Source: Podaxis mareebaensis (taxonomy: Eukaryota; Basidiomycota; Agaricomycetes; Agaricales; Agaricaceae). From it: a stretch of DNA of 38,011 bases. Every line of letters starts with the position of its first letter. Positions within the stretch are counted from its first letter, which is position 1. The DNA lies in NCBI GenBank assembly GCA_018524725.1, contig JAEUWP010000078.1, positions 1 through 38,011 of the forward strand, in the 5' to 3' direction. Both the position numbers and the translations under genes were made by a program. Under the pieces are notes generated by a model, which worked only from the letters and a program-made list of their open reading frames with translations, was not told the DNA's origin and ran no database searches. Below are positions 1-10,727 of this stretch, piece by piece.

Positions 1-211
1 ATGATGCTGACAATTGACCGAACGCAGTAGACTATTGTATTCGTTCGTGTTTTAGATTTCCACGTTATCCGGAACAAAGGTTGATGAAGACGAAATTCTC
101 ATGTATGGGAGGATCACAGAGACACTTGCCTGCCTTATGTAGTTGGGCGAGCGTGAGAACCACGGCATTCTCCGAGGGCGTTTCGGGCGCTGGTTGGTCA
201 CTTCGCCTGCC

Positions 212-1935
212 ATGTCTCGCAACACATCTATAGAGCTCACCCGCCTGCGGGCAAACTATCCAGAAGTCTCTCGTTTTCTCACAGAGGAATACAGACCCCC
301 ATCACCATCCAATGTCAACGAACTTTTCCCCCAATCCACGTCTTTTGGAGAGGACACCGTCCTCGACAACATCCATCCGCTATGGAAACGCAATTTCTTC
401 GCCCTCCTCGAACGTCCAACATCGTCGCCTTCTTCATTTCTTGTATACGCCGTGACGACTGGCCTCATTGTTATCTCTGCGCTCATCACCGTGCTTGAAA
501 CAGTGCCCGCTTTTCACTCAATATCAAATCGGATTTGGTTTGGGATAGAAACGAGCTTGGTAGCACTCTTTACCGTGGAGTATATCTCGCGCTGCGTTGC
601 GTGGAGCAATACGTGGACAAGCCTGTTTAAATGGATATTCTGTCAGTCTTTGTCCTTACTCCCGTCCCCGTTACAGGTTTGCTCATGCTGCATGATTACA
701 TAATATATAGCATTTTATGGGATCATTGACTTGCTCTCGGTTATGCCATATTATATCGAGCTAATGCTCCAACAAGATACTGTGAGCTATCAGTTCTGCA
801 ACTAGATGTGCTCTAACCGCTTCACAGTCTATTCTGTTTCGTTTCTCCATTCTGCGGATGTTCCGCTTGCTCAGAGTTTTCCGTCCATTCCGTTACAATC
901 ATACCATTCTATTGTACGTATTCCAACGTCTATCTTCGGTACAGCATCGATATAACTGTCGTGAAATAGAATGATTGAAGTGATGTATCTCTCCGTGCGA
1001 AGATCCCAACATGCTCTCCTCGCCATCGCCTTCTTCGTAATAATGATCCTCACTGTTTTCAGTACTCTCCTGTATGTCTGTCCCTTCGACAATCCGGTTC
1101 TGATTTGACTCCATCACACAGCTATTTCGCAGAACGTGGAACATGGGATGAGACTCTAGAAACGTTCATCAATTCGGATGGTGATCCAAGTCAATTTACA
1201 GTATGTTCTGAGTCTATCTCACGTCAATTTCCTCCTCTGAGATCAGTCCCGTCATCTAGTCTATTCCGGCTGCCGCTTGGTGAGTGTACTCCATTCAGAT
1301 TACCTTCTCGTCCCTGAGCCAGCACCCTCAGGTTTGTTTTAGTCAGTGAGTGGTTCATTTGGCACTCTTGCTTTCTCCGCTCACCCAAACAGCAATAACA
1401 ACTGTTGGCTATGGAGAGATTACTCCTCGCTCCTTTTTGGGACGACTTATCACTCTCCCAATCCTTGTCTGCGGTCTACTCCTCATTACTCTCCCAAGTT
1501 TTGTTCTCGGACGCGAATTCAGCCTTGTTTGGGAGCGAATGACTAGTAACAAAGTTTGTTCTTTCGTATCCCGCTCATTCTGGTCGCGATTAACGAACCC
1601 TTGCTACTTTCCAGAATCGAGGAGAGGAAGAAGATGAGGAAGAAGATCACGCTCCCTCTCCTGCGAACGATCCTACTCGTCCAATTTATCCTCTTTCTTC
1701 CTCACTTGCCGGCTATAATTCGCCGACGCCAATCGGACAACCCAGTCGAAGGGATCTTTCTAACTTGAAGCTAGCCCAAAACCAGACCGAACTAAGTAAA
1801 CAAATCGCAGACCTTAGTGCGACTGTTGAGCTGCAGGGCAAGCTATTGAAGAGGCTCGTAACTATTCTGGATGGTGATAGCGAAGGAGACAGCGACTACA
1901 GCGGGAAGGGCAAACAAGCGCAATTCCGGAGGTGA
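212..1935 (+). CDS. Voltage-gated potassium channel (Kv/Shaker-like), 9 exons
   Basis: Membrane channel that passes K+ on depolarisation. Exons: 212-641, 711-781, 828-913, 970-1071, 1122-1200, 1260-1279, 1332-1345, 1393-1553, 1615-1935; they join to 1284 nt (427 aa). Six membrane segments are visible: S1 about residues 76-98, S2 108-130, S3 145-160, S4 with regularly spaced arginines (RMFRLLRVFRPFR), S5 about 200-230, and S6 after the filter. The selectivity filter TTVGYGE is at 270-276. The C-terminal tail has an acidic run (EEEDEEED) and a short likely coiled coil. No T1 tetramerisation domain is seen before S1. The start is the first ATG of the open frame; the frame is open upstream to 143 without an ATG, so an upstream exon is possible. 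Two micro-exons (20 and 14 nt) encode the pore helix; leaving them out gives a false break in gene prediction. Confidence 0.88.
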
Positions 1936-2127
1936 CGTCATGAGGTCTATTAATTAATTGATTGTGGCTTTTTTAAGGTCGGGATACGTGATTCCTAGAT
2001 AACCATTAACACGACGATGAGCAAAACTATTCCCTCAACTCTAAGTTTCGCATATTCGTAAAGACGAAATGTGATGAACTAGCGGATCAGGACTGACTCG
2101 AGAGAGGCATCCCACAGGAATGGGCGT
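1936..2127. other. Convergent intergenic spacer
   Basis: The channel gene (+) and the decarboxylase remnant (-) end toward each other here. The stretch is AT-rich just after the channel stop and holds no open frame; it is probably 3' untranslated sequence of both. Confidence 0.5.
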
Positions 2128-2720
2128 CTACTGCTCTCGTAATGCCCGATGGACTTCAGGTGCGAACGCGATCTTCGCCTCTAGGCGAAACACCAAACAG
2201 TGACTCGAACCTTCGGTTTGAAACATCCCAGTCTCATCCCCTTTTCTTACTCTATCCCCAACCTTCACGCTGACTTTGTAGGAAGGCACCTCTGCCATTC
2301 CAACTGCGATGAAACACAATAACCCGATGGCTTGGTTCTCGGCTTCTATGAAGATCAAGGTCCTTGTGGTGACACTCATCATGAAACCTGCGATCTCACA
2401 AATGGGTCGTAGAACACTCCGATGGAAATAAATGTGGTAGAAGAAGTTAAGTAGTATGTTCTAGGGACAGGCACTGTCCTGACGATAGCCCCGTTTACGG
2501 GACTTGCCACCTACCTTAGCTGAAGGCGCTGAGGAAACGTTGGTACACAGTACCCCCACGAACTGTGCGGCAAGCGGGTCATTGTTGAACATGTGACAAA
2601 AGGAGTACATTTCGCCTTTGATCCAGAAACGGTTACGGAGCTTGACACCGTGGGTGATCCTGTACGAGAGTGAATTGCAGGCGCCATAGAATAATGCGTC
2701 GTCATTCAGCAATGCTAGAA
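2128..2720 (-). pseudogene. Decarboxylase copy 1 (PSD/PsiD-like), C-terminal remnant
   Basis: Two pieces in different frames match the neighbouring intact copy at 2869-4247. The upstream piece (about 2560-2700) has the stretch around FWIKGE and FNNDPLAAQFVG. The downstream piece (2128-2375) has IGLLCFIAVGMAEV and HCLVFRLEAKI. A frameshift lies just after AQFVG near 2555, and another separates PVNGAIVRTVPVPRTYY (about 2450-2500) from the last piece. The pyruvoyl site is lost: the intact copy has GGSTH where this one reads EGSSH. The N-terminal half is missing. It sits 149 nt or more past the end of the intact copy on the same strand, so it is a tandem duplicate that decayed. Confidence 0.75.
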
Positions 2721-2868
2721 ACAAAGGAGACGAGAGACAATAGTGGAGACAACAGGTACTGGTCAGAAAAAGCGAATGCGCATGCAGTGGGGAGCGAAGA
2801 TGTTCGTTCGGTCTGGATCGTAAAGGCCAAAACAAATTGAATCTGGTACAAACAAAGATTGAAATCAT

Positions 2869-4247
2869 TTAGAAGCGTCTGTTAGTAACTCTAGCCACGG
2901 GGCTATTCAATAACACCATCGTTTTCTTGTCTCTTAAAGATTTCTGAGCTGCGTCGCTCAGCGTGATCTTCGCCTCGGGCCGGAACACGAGACAGTGTGT
3001 CGAGCCTCCAAAATGAAACATTCCGAGCTGATCCCCCTTCCTGACCCTTTCCCCCTTGCTCACAGTGGCTTCGCATGAAGAAACCTCCACCATTCCTACA
3101 GCGATGAAACACATGAGGCCAATGTCGGGATTATCAGCTTGGATGAAAATCAACAAGCGAGTGGCTAGGTTTGTCGTGAACGCCTGGGAGAAGCCGGGAG
3201 CTCCAGGGTCTGGCTCTCCAGACTCAAAACCCCTCAGAGGAGAACTAGCGCAGTACGTCCCGGGAACGTGGACGACCTTGACAATTATGCCATCAACGGG
3301 AGAGTGCCAGCGGTGGTAGTTGAGCGCGCTGAGGTACGCTTGATACACTGTACCTCCGACAAATTGGGAGGTCAAGGGGTCGTTGTTGAGCATGTGATGC
3401 AAGGAGTACGTTTCGCCTTTGAGCCAAAACGAACTACGTGCTTGGACATCGTGGCTGACTTTGTACGCGACTGACTCGCAGGCGTTGACAATGACGGAGT
3501 CGTCCTTCGGATCACTGACGGGCCGAACCCCGGGACGGAATCTCCTGGTGAAGAAATCGTCCCAAGAGGCAAAACCGTAGTAGTCCTTGGATGGATCGCA
3601 CTCGAAGGTATCGGCAAAATTTGGCATAGATCGGCTAGCGTCTGGACCGAACCACCCCTTAGCGTCATCAGTGAGGACGTAACGGGAATCTGGGGAGGAG
3701 AGGAACTGGGCCCAAACATTGAGAATTTTCCTGATTTGGGCGTTGACTTTGTTATACGTGAATACGCGGAAGCCAGCGGCGGTACACATAGGCCAGTTGA
3801 GCATGGCATTGAAAGGTACAGGAACTAGCTCGCCCTCCTCTCCGTCACCGAACTCGGGAGCACGAGTAAGGAGTGTATCGAGCACTCCAAGCATTTGCTT
3901 ATAGTTAAGGACCTCGCGAGAAATTAGCGAATGTTGCCGGAACAGAATATAATCAAGCTCACTTGTGGATTACCAGTGGGATCGACTCGGTACTTCGGTT
4001 TGTCCGGGATCTGTTCGAACATTTGATGGAATCCCATGTAAAGTTCCGGATCTTCTTCTATCATCGTCTTGAGCTCTTGGACCGCGGGGTGAAGCGTCCT
4101 TTGGGAAAAGGAGGAGGAATCTCCCACTTCTTTGGTCCCCTCGAGAGTAACCCCCTTGGGGAAGACATGGGAGGTTTCCGACCACCCTAGTACGGTTTTC
4201 AAGAGAGCGATAAACATGGAGGATAACGAAGTCAGCAAACCAGACAT
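2869..4247 (-). CDS. Phosphatidylserine decarboxylase-like / L-amino-acid decarboxylase (PsiD type)
   Basis: Pyruvoyl-dependent decarboxylase. Exons on the minus strand: 4247-3963 and 3912-2869 with one 48 nt intron; 1329 nt, 442 aa. The N-terminal third (from HPAVQEL) is the PSDC-associated domain that precedes the catalytic domain in the fungal PsiD branch. The catalytic domain follows, with WDDFFTRRFRPGVRP, ESVAYK, HRWHSP at about 295-300, and the self-cleavage motif GGST at about 397-400, where Ser399 would become the pyruvoyl group. The length is close to that of PsiD enzymes (about 440 aa), which decarboxylate tryptophan rather than phosphatidylserine. The start at 4247 is chosen because the third copy begins with the same MxGLL pattern; an in-frame ATG at 4310 is the alternative. 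A hydrophobic N-terminus could be a membrane anchor. The substrate cannot be read from sequence. Confidence 0.85.
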
Positions 4248-5205
4248 GATTGAGATATTGAGGTATGTAGGTCTCCATCGCAGGTTAAATAGTAGCATAG
4301 TAGTAAGCATAAGGCCACAAGTTTCCCATAGAGTCCATCATGTTGGCTCGGGAGGCACGCCTTTGGTGGGTGAGGTTTAATCTCCGTCCTCAAGGCCTCG
4401 TAGAAGAACGGACACCGCAGTAGGAGGACTTTTGCCGGATGATAGAGACCATAAGAACTTCTGTAAAACGGTTTGAGCGAGGAGTACTTTTCGCCCGACA
4501 AGGACCAGACTGGTTTTGGCGACTCGATGTTGGTACCAGGACTCATAGACACCAGTAATTTGGGCGACTCCAGTGCTATACTAACGAAAGCCGCTATTCC
4601 CTTGGCCGTTGTCTTGTTTTTTTTTTTCAGTTGCGAAAGACGAGCGCTTATGCTGCTTTGCCGCGTTGTGATCCGAGTGTACTCTCGCAGCACAGACTCT
4701 CCATTTCCACTGCTTCACACAAGCCACGGAGAGTCTAGGCACACCCGCGTTATTCTCACCGTAGAGGATGCTATTCATTCGCCTGTGTCAGGATGCATTG
4801 CTTGCATCCTTAACCTCTTTCACAGGCACCACTGCCACGCAAAACAGCACCACGACCAAATCGCGTTGTGCCGTTGTTGACTTCGCAACTTTGTGCAATG
4901 CGGGCATAGTCCGCACCTACTGATCAACGCTCAACCGGACTCTAGACTACCCTTCAGCTGGCAGGTGATGATCAACATGCACTTCGGAACTTACTTCTCC
5001 GCTGCTCACCACACCTTGAGTGAGAAAGCATGACCCATTTCAATTGACTTAGCAATCTCTGGATATCTGGCAGCGTGTATGCGCAGTGAACCTTACTACT
5101 TTTAACATATGTGCATTCAAGATGATAACGCTATCGTCAGGTGGCCTCGTCCTATGTGAAGCCACGAGCTAAAAGCAGTTTGCAATGAGCATTTTGCAAA
5201 TATAC
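4248..5205. other. Intergenic, no supported gene
   Basis: This lies between decarboxylase copies 2 and 3. It includes the promoter of copy 2, and a run of T at about 4617-4628. Open frames here (for example 4232-4693 on the minus strand) look like chance: they match nothing I recognise and do not share the family pattern. Confidence 0.5.
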
Positions 5206-6327
5206 CTAACCCGATTCAGTGGGTGAATGTGCAAGAGCGTTATTAAGAAGTACCCTCGTCTTTCCATCTTTGAGAGACTGCGAAACCGTATTGTTAAGCA
5301 CAATCTTAGCCTCTGGATGGAATGCCAAACGATATGACCACCCTCCATCATGTTGCATCCCCAGCTCGTCACCCTTTCTCACTCTCTGTGCTTCGGATGT
5401 GACAGTCGCATCGCATGACGAGGCTTCGAACATTCCAATTGCAATGAAGCACACCAACACAACGTTAAGATTATCCGCCTATACGAGAATAACGACCCGT
5501 GTCGCTGGGTTTACGGCAAAGGTACGAGAGGGCGTCGCCGGGATCTCCACCCTCAAACCCAGTAGATGGTGAGGTAGCGAAGCATGTGCCAAGGGGCGGG
5601 GATGATTTTGATGATCGTTCCATCGACAGGCAGGGCTATGCCGGTGATGGTAGCTTAGTGTGCTGAGTTGAGCCTGGTATACGGCCTCGCCAACAGATTG
5701 TGGTATGAGGGGATCGTTGTTAAGCATGTGGGATAGGGAGTACGGTTCGCCCTTGAGCCAGAATGGGCTCAGGGTTAAGACGTTGTGGCTAATCTTGTAT
5801 GCCAGGGGCCACCCGGGATCGGTTATGACTATGACATGCCAGGGATTATCGACAGAGTGAAAGCCTGGATGGAATCTCCAAGTGAAGAAATTCCCCAGGA
5901 GGCGAAGCTCTAGCATTCTTTGGTCGGGTTGCATGCATATTTTGATTGAAAGACTCTTGAAGACCCACGAGGCCTGCGGAAGCGCACATACTTTAGGCCA
6001 ATTCAGCATAGCATTGAGAGGTATTGGCGCCAGCTCTCCTGTTACTTCGTCGCCATATTCAGGTGCTCGTGTGAGAAGCTCATCGAGAATATTCTGTGGG
6101 GTCGGGGTGATATTTTGAGTCGTCTGGGATTTACTCGAACATTTGACGGAAACCGATGTAAAGATCTGCATCCTGTTCGACTACCTATGCAGCTCCTGCG
6201 CGACATCATTCTTTTTTATTGGGGCTCCGGTGTTGCTGTGTGGGACTGATGAGGAGTGTTGGCCAAGCAAAAAGCATCGAAGAGCCGAGACGAGGATCGC
6301 AAATATAGAGGGGAGCAAGCCAGGCAT
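5206..6327 (-). pseudogene. Decarboxylase copy 3 (PSD/PsiD-like), degenerate
   Basis: Third member of the decarboxylase cluster. It begins MPGLLPSIFAIL at 6327 and runs to a stop at 5206. Family segments are easy to follow: ILDELLTRAPEYGDE, AMLNWPK, FWLKGEPYSLSHMLNNDPL, LVCFIAIGMFEASSCDATV, FHPEAKIVLNN. Lesions: stop codons near 6170-6190 before the first conserved block, a loss of about 45 codons between the AMLNWP block and the FFTWRF block, frameshifts near 5640 and 5560, and an in-frame stop at about 5481. The pyruvoyl motif GGST is replaced by GGWS, so the product could not form its prosthetic group even if translated. Confidence 0.8.
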
Positions 6328-6551
6328 TTCTTGGGAAGATGTCTATCGATAAGACTCAACATTTGGTTATTCTGCCGCTCTTTACAAGTGTCGAGCATCC
6401 GAACAAGTGAACTTGTGGAGAATTTGTCATGGGTTGATATTCAAGCTGGGTGACAAAGGCCCGCGTGATGTCACGGAACCGCGTTGCAGCCTCGCTGGGG
6501 TGATATGTAGAATCTGGATTAGACTATCTCTCTTTATCTTCATCTACCACG
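6328..6551 (+). promoter_or_regulatory. Likely URC1 promoter / divergent spacer
   Basis: This short spacer separates the decayed decarboxylase (start 6327, minus) from the URC1-like gene (start 6552, plus). A pyrimidine-rich stretch (tatctctctttatcttc) lies just before the ATG, as is common at basidiomycete transcription starts. No TATA box is clear. Confidence 0.4.
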
Positions 6552-8575
6552 ATGCCGGCGACAGATGCAGTCCTCACACAGATACTGGCCCAGCTCGAAG
6601 CCATGCAGGTTAACCAGCAGGCAATGCAGGCCAAGGTGCCTTTTCTACCCCTATCCAAGGACATGGGCATATCATTGACCTTATCACACCCAGCTCGATG
6701 CTTTGACTGGCAAACCAAGCAGCACGCCACTCGAACCGAAGCCTATATCCAGATCGGAGTCCATCTCTGATAAGTCAGACAGAGGTAACGAGAAAGAACT
6801 CGTCTCGCCCCTCGCCAACATCCCCCTTGCGGGGAGTACATACGGACCGCCGCCGACGCAGACAAATGGTTTGAGTGACAAGGAACGCGAGAAGCTGTTA
6901 TACCCCGGTCGAGTTAACCTTACCAGTTCGTGATCTTTGATACTAGTATATCCCAGGCTGACATCTTTGATAGCATACCCCGACCAACATGGCATCAAGC
7001 CTCATCCCCTTAACTGGGGCGCAACCACACCCGAGGAACGAGGACCGGTCATTTGCTCTCGCCTCCAATCATCTATCAAGCAACGTAACGCTATCGGCGC
7101 TCATTCCGGATCTTATTCGATCTATCGCGCCTTGTCAATTGCCATGGGCTCGCTATCCCCAACCCATAAACCCGATTATACCATGACTGAGCCACCCGTC
7201 AATTTCCCTCCCCAACCTGGATGGTTCGACCCCAAGAAGATTGTATCCTTTGATCCGTGGGGTCACCTGGTCCAGACCGTGTTCAAGAGGGAGATGGACA
7301 CGGGGTTGGACATCAGGCCAAGCATCGCCGTCACCAAAGCACACTTGAAGATGAGTGAGTTGGATGAAGCTGCGAGGAAAGGCACTATTCAGGTTGACGG
7401 ACACCTGGTCTTGAAGAGCCGACCACTGAAGAACGAAGACGGGACTGATAGCACAGAGGATAATGGGGTCGAGGTCTTTGTCAGCAAGGCTGCTGTCGAG
7501 CCAGTCTGGTACCTACCGGGAGTGGCGGAGAGGTTTGGGATGTAAGTGTCTTTGACTAATACTGCCCAGCCAAATCAGGCTTATAATTGTTATTCTTAGC
7601 TCCGAGACCCTATTGCGTCGTGCGCTGTTCGAAGATACTGGAGGAATGTATCCTGAGTTGATCACGCGACCGGATATCAAGGTCTTCCTTCCACCTATTG
7701 GAAATCTCACTGTATACGTCTGTAAGTGCCTCCAGTCGCTCATCGTAGACCCTGAGTAATCTGCCCGAATATAGTTGGCAATCCCGCGTACCTCTCCGAC
7801 GAAAGCAAAGTATTGACTTTGCGTGTCCACGATGAATGTACGTTGTGATTACCGTCGTAACTCTTCACGGCTGAAGATGCACGCAGGTAATGGGTCCGAC
7901 GTTTTTGGCTCTGACATCTGCACCTGCAAGCCATACCTCGTCTATGCCATCGAGGAATGTATCAGAGGCGCACAAAATGGTGGCGTTGGAGTCGTGGTAT
8001 ACTTCAGGAAAGAAGGACGAGCGTTGGGTGAAGTGACCAAGTACGTTAATTTTAATTGTGACTTATGATCCAGGCGTTAACGGATTTGACAAGATATCTT
8101 GTCTATAACTTGCGTAAACGTGGTGGCGACTCGGCTGACCGATACTTCAAGTCAACAGAGATGATTGCAGGTGTCAAGGACATGCGATTCCAGGCACTCA
8201 TGCCCGACGTACTTCACTGGTTGGGGATCAGGAAAGTGGATCGCATGGTCAGCATGAGTGACATGTGAGTGTCCTTTAACAGTGAATAAGGGGACGTGAT
8301 GGTTGATCTAAGTATACCAGGAAATACGACGCCATCGTCAAGAGCGGAATACCCATCCTGACGCGATATGATATCCCTGGTATGATTTGAATTCCGTTGT
8401 ACCGGAGATAAAGGTTGACGATGCCGACAACTCTACAGATCATCTGATTCCTCCTGATTCGCGTGTGGAGATCGACGCTAAGATCGCTGCAGGGTACTTC
8501 TCGAGTGGGAAAAAGGTCACGGAGGCGGATTTGGTCAAGACTGTCGGCAGAACATGGGAAGAGACGGAACACTAG
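6552..8575 (+). CDS. URC1: URC1-like GTP cyclohydrolase II family protein (uracil catabolism), 9 exons
   Basis: Exons: 6552-6635, 6694-6925, 6974-7541, 7600-7721, 7775-7837, 7887-8040, 8094-8264, 8321-8379, 8439-8575; sum 1590 nt, 529 aa. The N-terminus has a short coiled coil (LTQILAQLEAMQVNQQAMQ) and a Ser/Pro linker. The GTP cyclohydrolase N-terminal domain (LTTYPDQHG, GPVICSRLQ, RNAIGAHSGSYSIYRAL) is followed by the GCH II-like domain with the zinc cysteines C357, C368 and C370 in ECNGSDVFGSDICTC, then VVVYFRKEGRALGEV. The domain pair and motif wording fit Urc1 of the yeast/fungal URC uracil-degradation pathway rather than riboflavin-pathway RIB1. The third exon start at 6974 is set by restoring LTTYP across a 48 nt intron. 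All splice sites are gt...ag. Confidence 0.88.
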
Positions 8576-8866
8576 CGGGATCTGGAATCAAGGAATTGAA
8601 CTTCACTTTGTATCATACGGCGTGGTGTACTTTAGTCCTTTGCTAAATGGAATGGAGCGGATAAAACTGTGACCAATAACCCGAAAGAGACGCCTCTACT
8701 TCCCTTCCTTCCCCCTTCCTTTTCCCTTCCGGACAAACAAAAGATAGAAATATCGGCACCAGAGAACATGGAGATATGCAACATTATACGAACGAGAAGA
8801 AGCGGATAACATAGGCGAAACGAGTGCGACAGCAGAGACAAGATAAACGTTCCGATAATAGGGTTC
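8576..8866. other. Convergent 3' spacer
   Basis: The URC1-like gene (+) and the small gene at 8867-9202 (-) end toward each other. A strong pyrimidine tract lies at about 8695-8735. No frame here is convincing. Confidence 0.45.
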
Positions 8867-9202
8867 TTAACCAGGATATTGCTTCCAGCTTGCCGAATGG
8901 GATTTGTACGGCTTGAGTCCTGCACGGTCAAGATATGATCGGATGTTCGCAGCCGTTTTGTTGTTGAGAAGTTCACGGGTAGAAATCGGAGAATCGGATT
9001 CCAAACAGACGATGAGGATGGTTGGCTCGACGGCATCATCAAGATCATGCATATCGACACCGTATTTGTTCAAGAGGTCGTCGTAAAGGAAGTCCAGCGC
9101 GAGGTCGTATTCTTCGCGCTTGTACGATTTCCCCGTGAGATGATATACGAGGTCGAAGACCTGAAAGGAGGTGATTGTGTAGCCAGCGGCGTAGTAGGGC
9201 AT
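8867..9202 (-). CDS. Small conserved-looking protein of unknown function, 111 aa
   Basis: Single uninterrupted frame from ATG 9202 to a stop at 8867. I do not recognise the family. The composition is that of a folded cytosolic protein: an aromatic N-terminus (MPYYAAGYTITSF), a helical middle rich in D/L/Y (EEYDLALDFLYDDLLNKYG), and a basic C-terminus. There is no signal peptide or membrane segment. The opposite strand over this stretch has only short frames. It is called a gene because of its length without an intron, its balanced composition and its position between two spacers. It could also be the last exon of a longer gene, but the ATG region has no obvious upstream splice acceptor in frame. 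Confidence 0.55.
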   Translation of the reverse strand: MPYYAAGYTITSFQVFDLVYHLTGKSYKREEYDLALDFLYDDLLNKYGVDMHDLDDAVEPTILIVCLESDSPISTRELLNNKTAANIRSYLDRAGLKPYKSHSASWKQYPG

Positions 9203-10727
9203 GGTTCAAGTTAGACGGGAGGAGGGTATTAGCGCCGGAGTGGTAGTGAAAACGGATGATGCTAAACGAATGGCAGGCGCAGTGCGGGGCAATTAGGCGA
9301 GCGCAACGTGGGGAACGAAGATGGTATCGACCTCGACGGTTAGGCTGGAGGGAGCTTCCAGTGGATGCTGCGAAGGGTCAGACGACATGGTTGAGCGCTG
9401 GGAAAACGAAGAGAGGATTCACACTGACTCGTTCGTACCGTCAACGGTTAGAAGCACTCGATGTTCAAAGGGGTTTGTGGAATGGAAGTGGAGCCGGTGT
9501 TGGGAGAAAGATGGAGGAAAAGTAACAGCAACACGACGTGGCAACACTAAGTGGCCCTGAGGTGTGAAATCGCAATTGGGAGTGAAGGGGCCATCACTGG
9601 TGGGATCCGTGGTGACAGCGTGGGTCTGAGCCAAACAACAAACAGTCGATATATACTTCTGTGGGTCCAAATTCGATGTTTCGTTGATGTTCGTGGGCAG
9701 TATTGCTCCATACGGTGATTTCTGCATCAGACATGGCGATCACGTCCAGAGAGACCACATAGGGCACCAAATCCGTAAACCAGACTATTTGTCAATATAC
9801 ATTCGCTGAAAAAAACAGCTTCAAGAGTGAGGTAGACGGGGGTGTAGCCCGTCGCGACGACTTCGTCTCAGCGGATGCGTCAATAGGTCCATGCACGAAA
9901 CTGAAACCGAAATGCTGTTCTCGTAGCAAACCACTCGCGCAGTGCTCTTTGAAAAAAGTTAGCTTCACGACGAAATGTGGACTATCATCCGTACTCTCCA
10001 AAAATCACCGCCAGGAACAATAGTGGGGGTGCAAGTAACACTAACGAGAGGCTCATATCCTGAAACACAAAGCCCAAAATTTTCAGCAGGGAAGTGAAGG
10101 CGATGCTGCCCGTGGTGTCGACTATTGCAGCGCTGGAGAGCCCGGTGGCTCACTGGCTCGCTAGGAGCTTGTTATAAAGCAACTGCAGTGGTAACCACGG
10201 AAGCGAAAACGAAAGCACGGAGAGCTTGAATTGCACGATGATGAAAATGTCGAGGCGCTGAGCTACCAAATATGTGTTCGACTGATGAGACACTACCCCT
10301 TTCCGAGGTCTTTTATGCTTTTGCGAGTTTAAGTTTCCCTGCGTCTGAAGTCTTGGCGGGTGGCACTGGGACCTACCTTTGCGCCCTCCCTTAGGCAACG
10401 AATGGAAGATCCCAGTAAGCGTATCGGCCAATGATGCAATTTGATGCATGTCGAAGGTCGTTGTCTGAGGACGACATAAACGTTGATCAGCAACTCATCA
10501 CTAGGTGCTCGCCTGATATTGCTAGGATGCGGTGAGCACATACTAACCATTCATCTAATGTTGAATACGTCTGCACGTGCTCACCGCCATGAAACCACAA
10601 TTGACCCTGCCTAGAGAAATTCTCAAGCTATTTATATTCATTCTCTCGAAGAACAAGCATTGTCCGTATACTATCATTGAAGTCCGATACCTAACGCTCT
10701 CGATCTTTATCGCAGCCACCAGCCAGT
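9203..10727. other. Long spacer, no supported gene
   Basis: About 1.5 kb with only short, overlapping frames on both strands (for example 9256-9525 plus, 9419-9727 minus, 10150-10449 minus). None shows a domain, family pattern or good splice chain. A diverged or non-coding transcript cannot be excluded. The right end holds the 3' flank of the lectin gene. Confidence 0.45.

Noticed and set aside
143..211. Upstream extension of the channel gene
   Set aside because: The frame is open but only a TTG begins it, and the upstream ATG at 101 runs into a stop at 140. The start was set at ATG 212.
2869..4247. Psilocybin-type biosynthetic cluster
   Set aside because: Only a PsiD-like gene is present; neighbours are a K+ channel and URC1, with no methyltransferase, kinase or P450.
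4232..4693. 153-codon minus-strand frame upstream of the intact decarboxylase
   Set aside because: It overlaps the decarboxylase start in another frame, has no family pattern and no counterpart upstream of copy 3.
9256..9727. Overlapping frames on both strands (89 and 102 codons)
   Set aside because: They shadow each other in a GC-rich stretch, with biased composition (Arg/Gly or Pro/Ser) and no domain.
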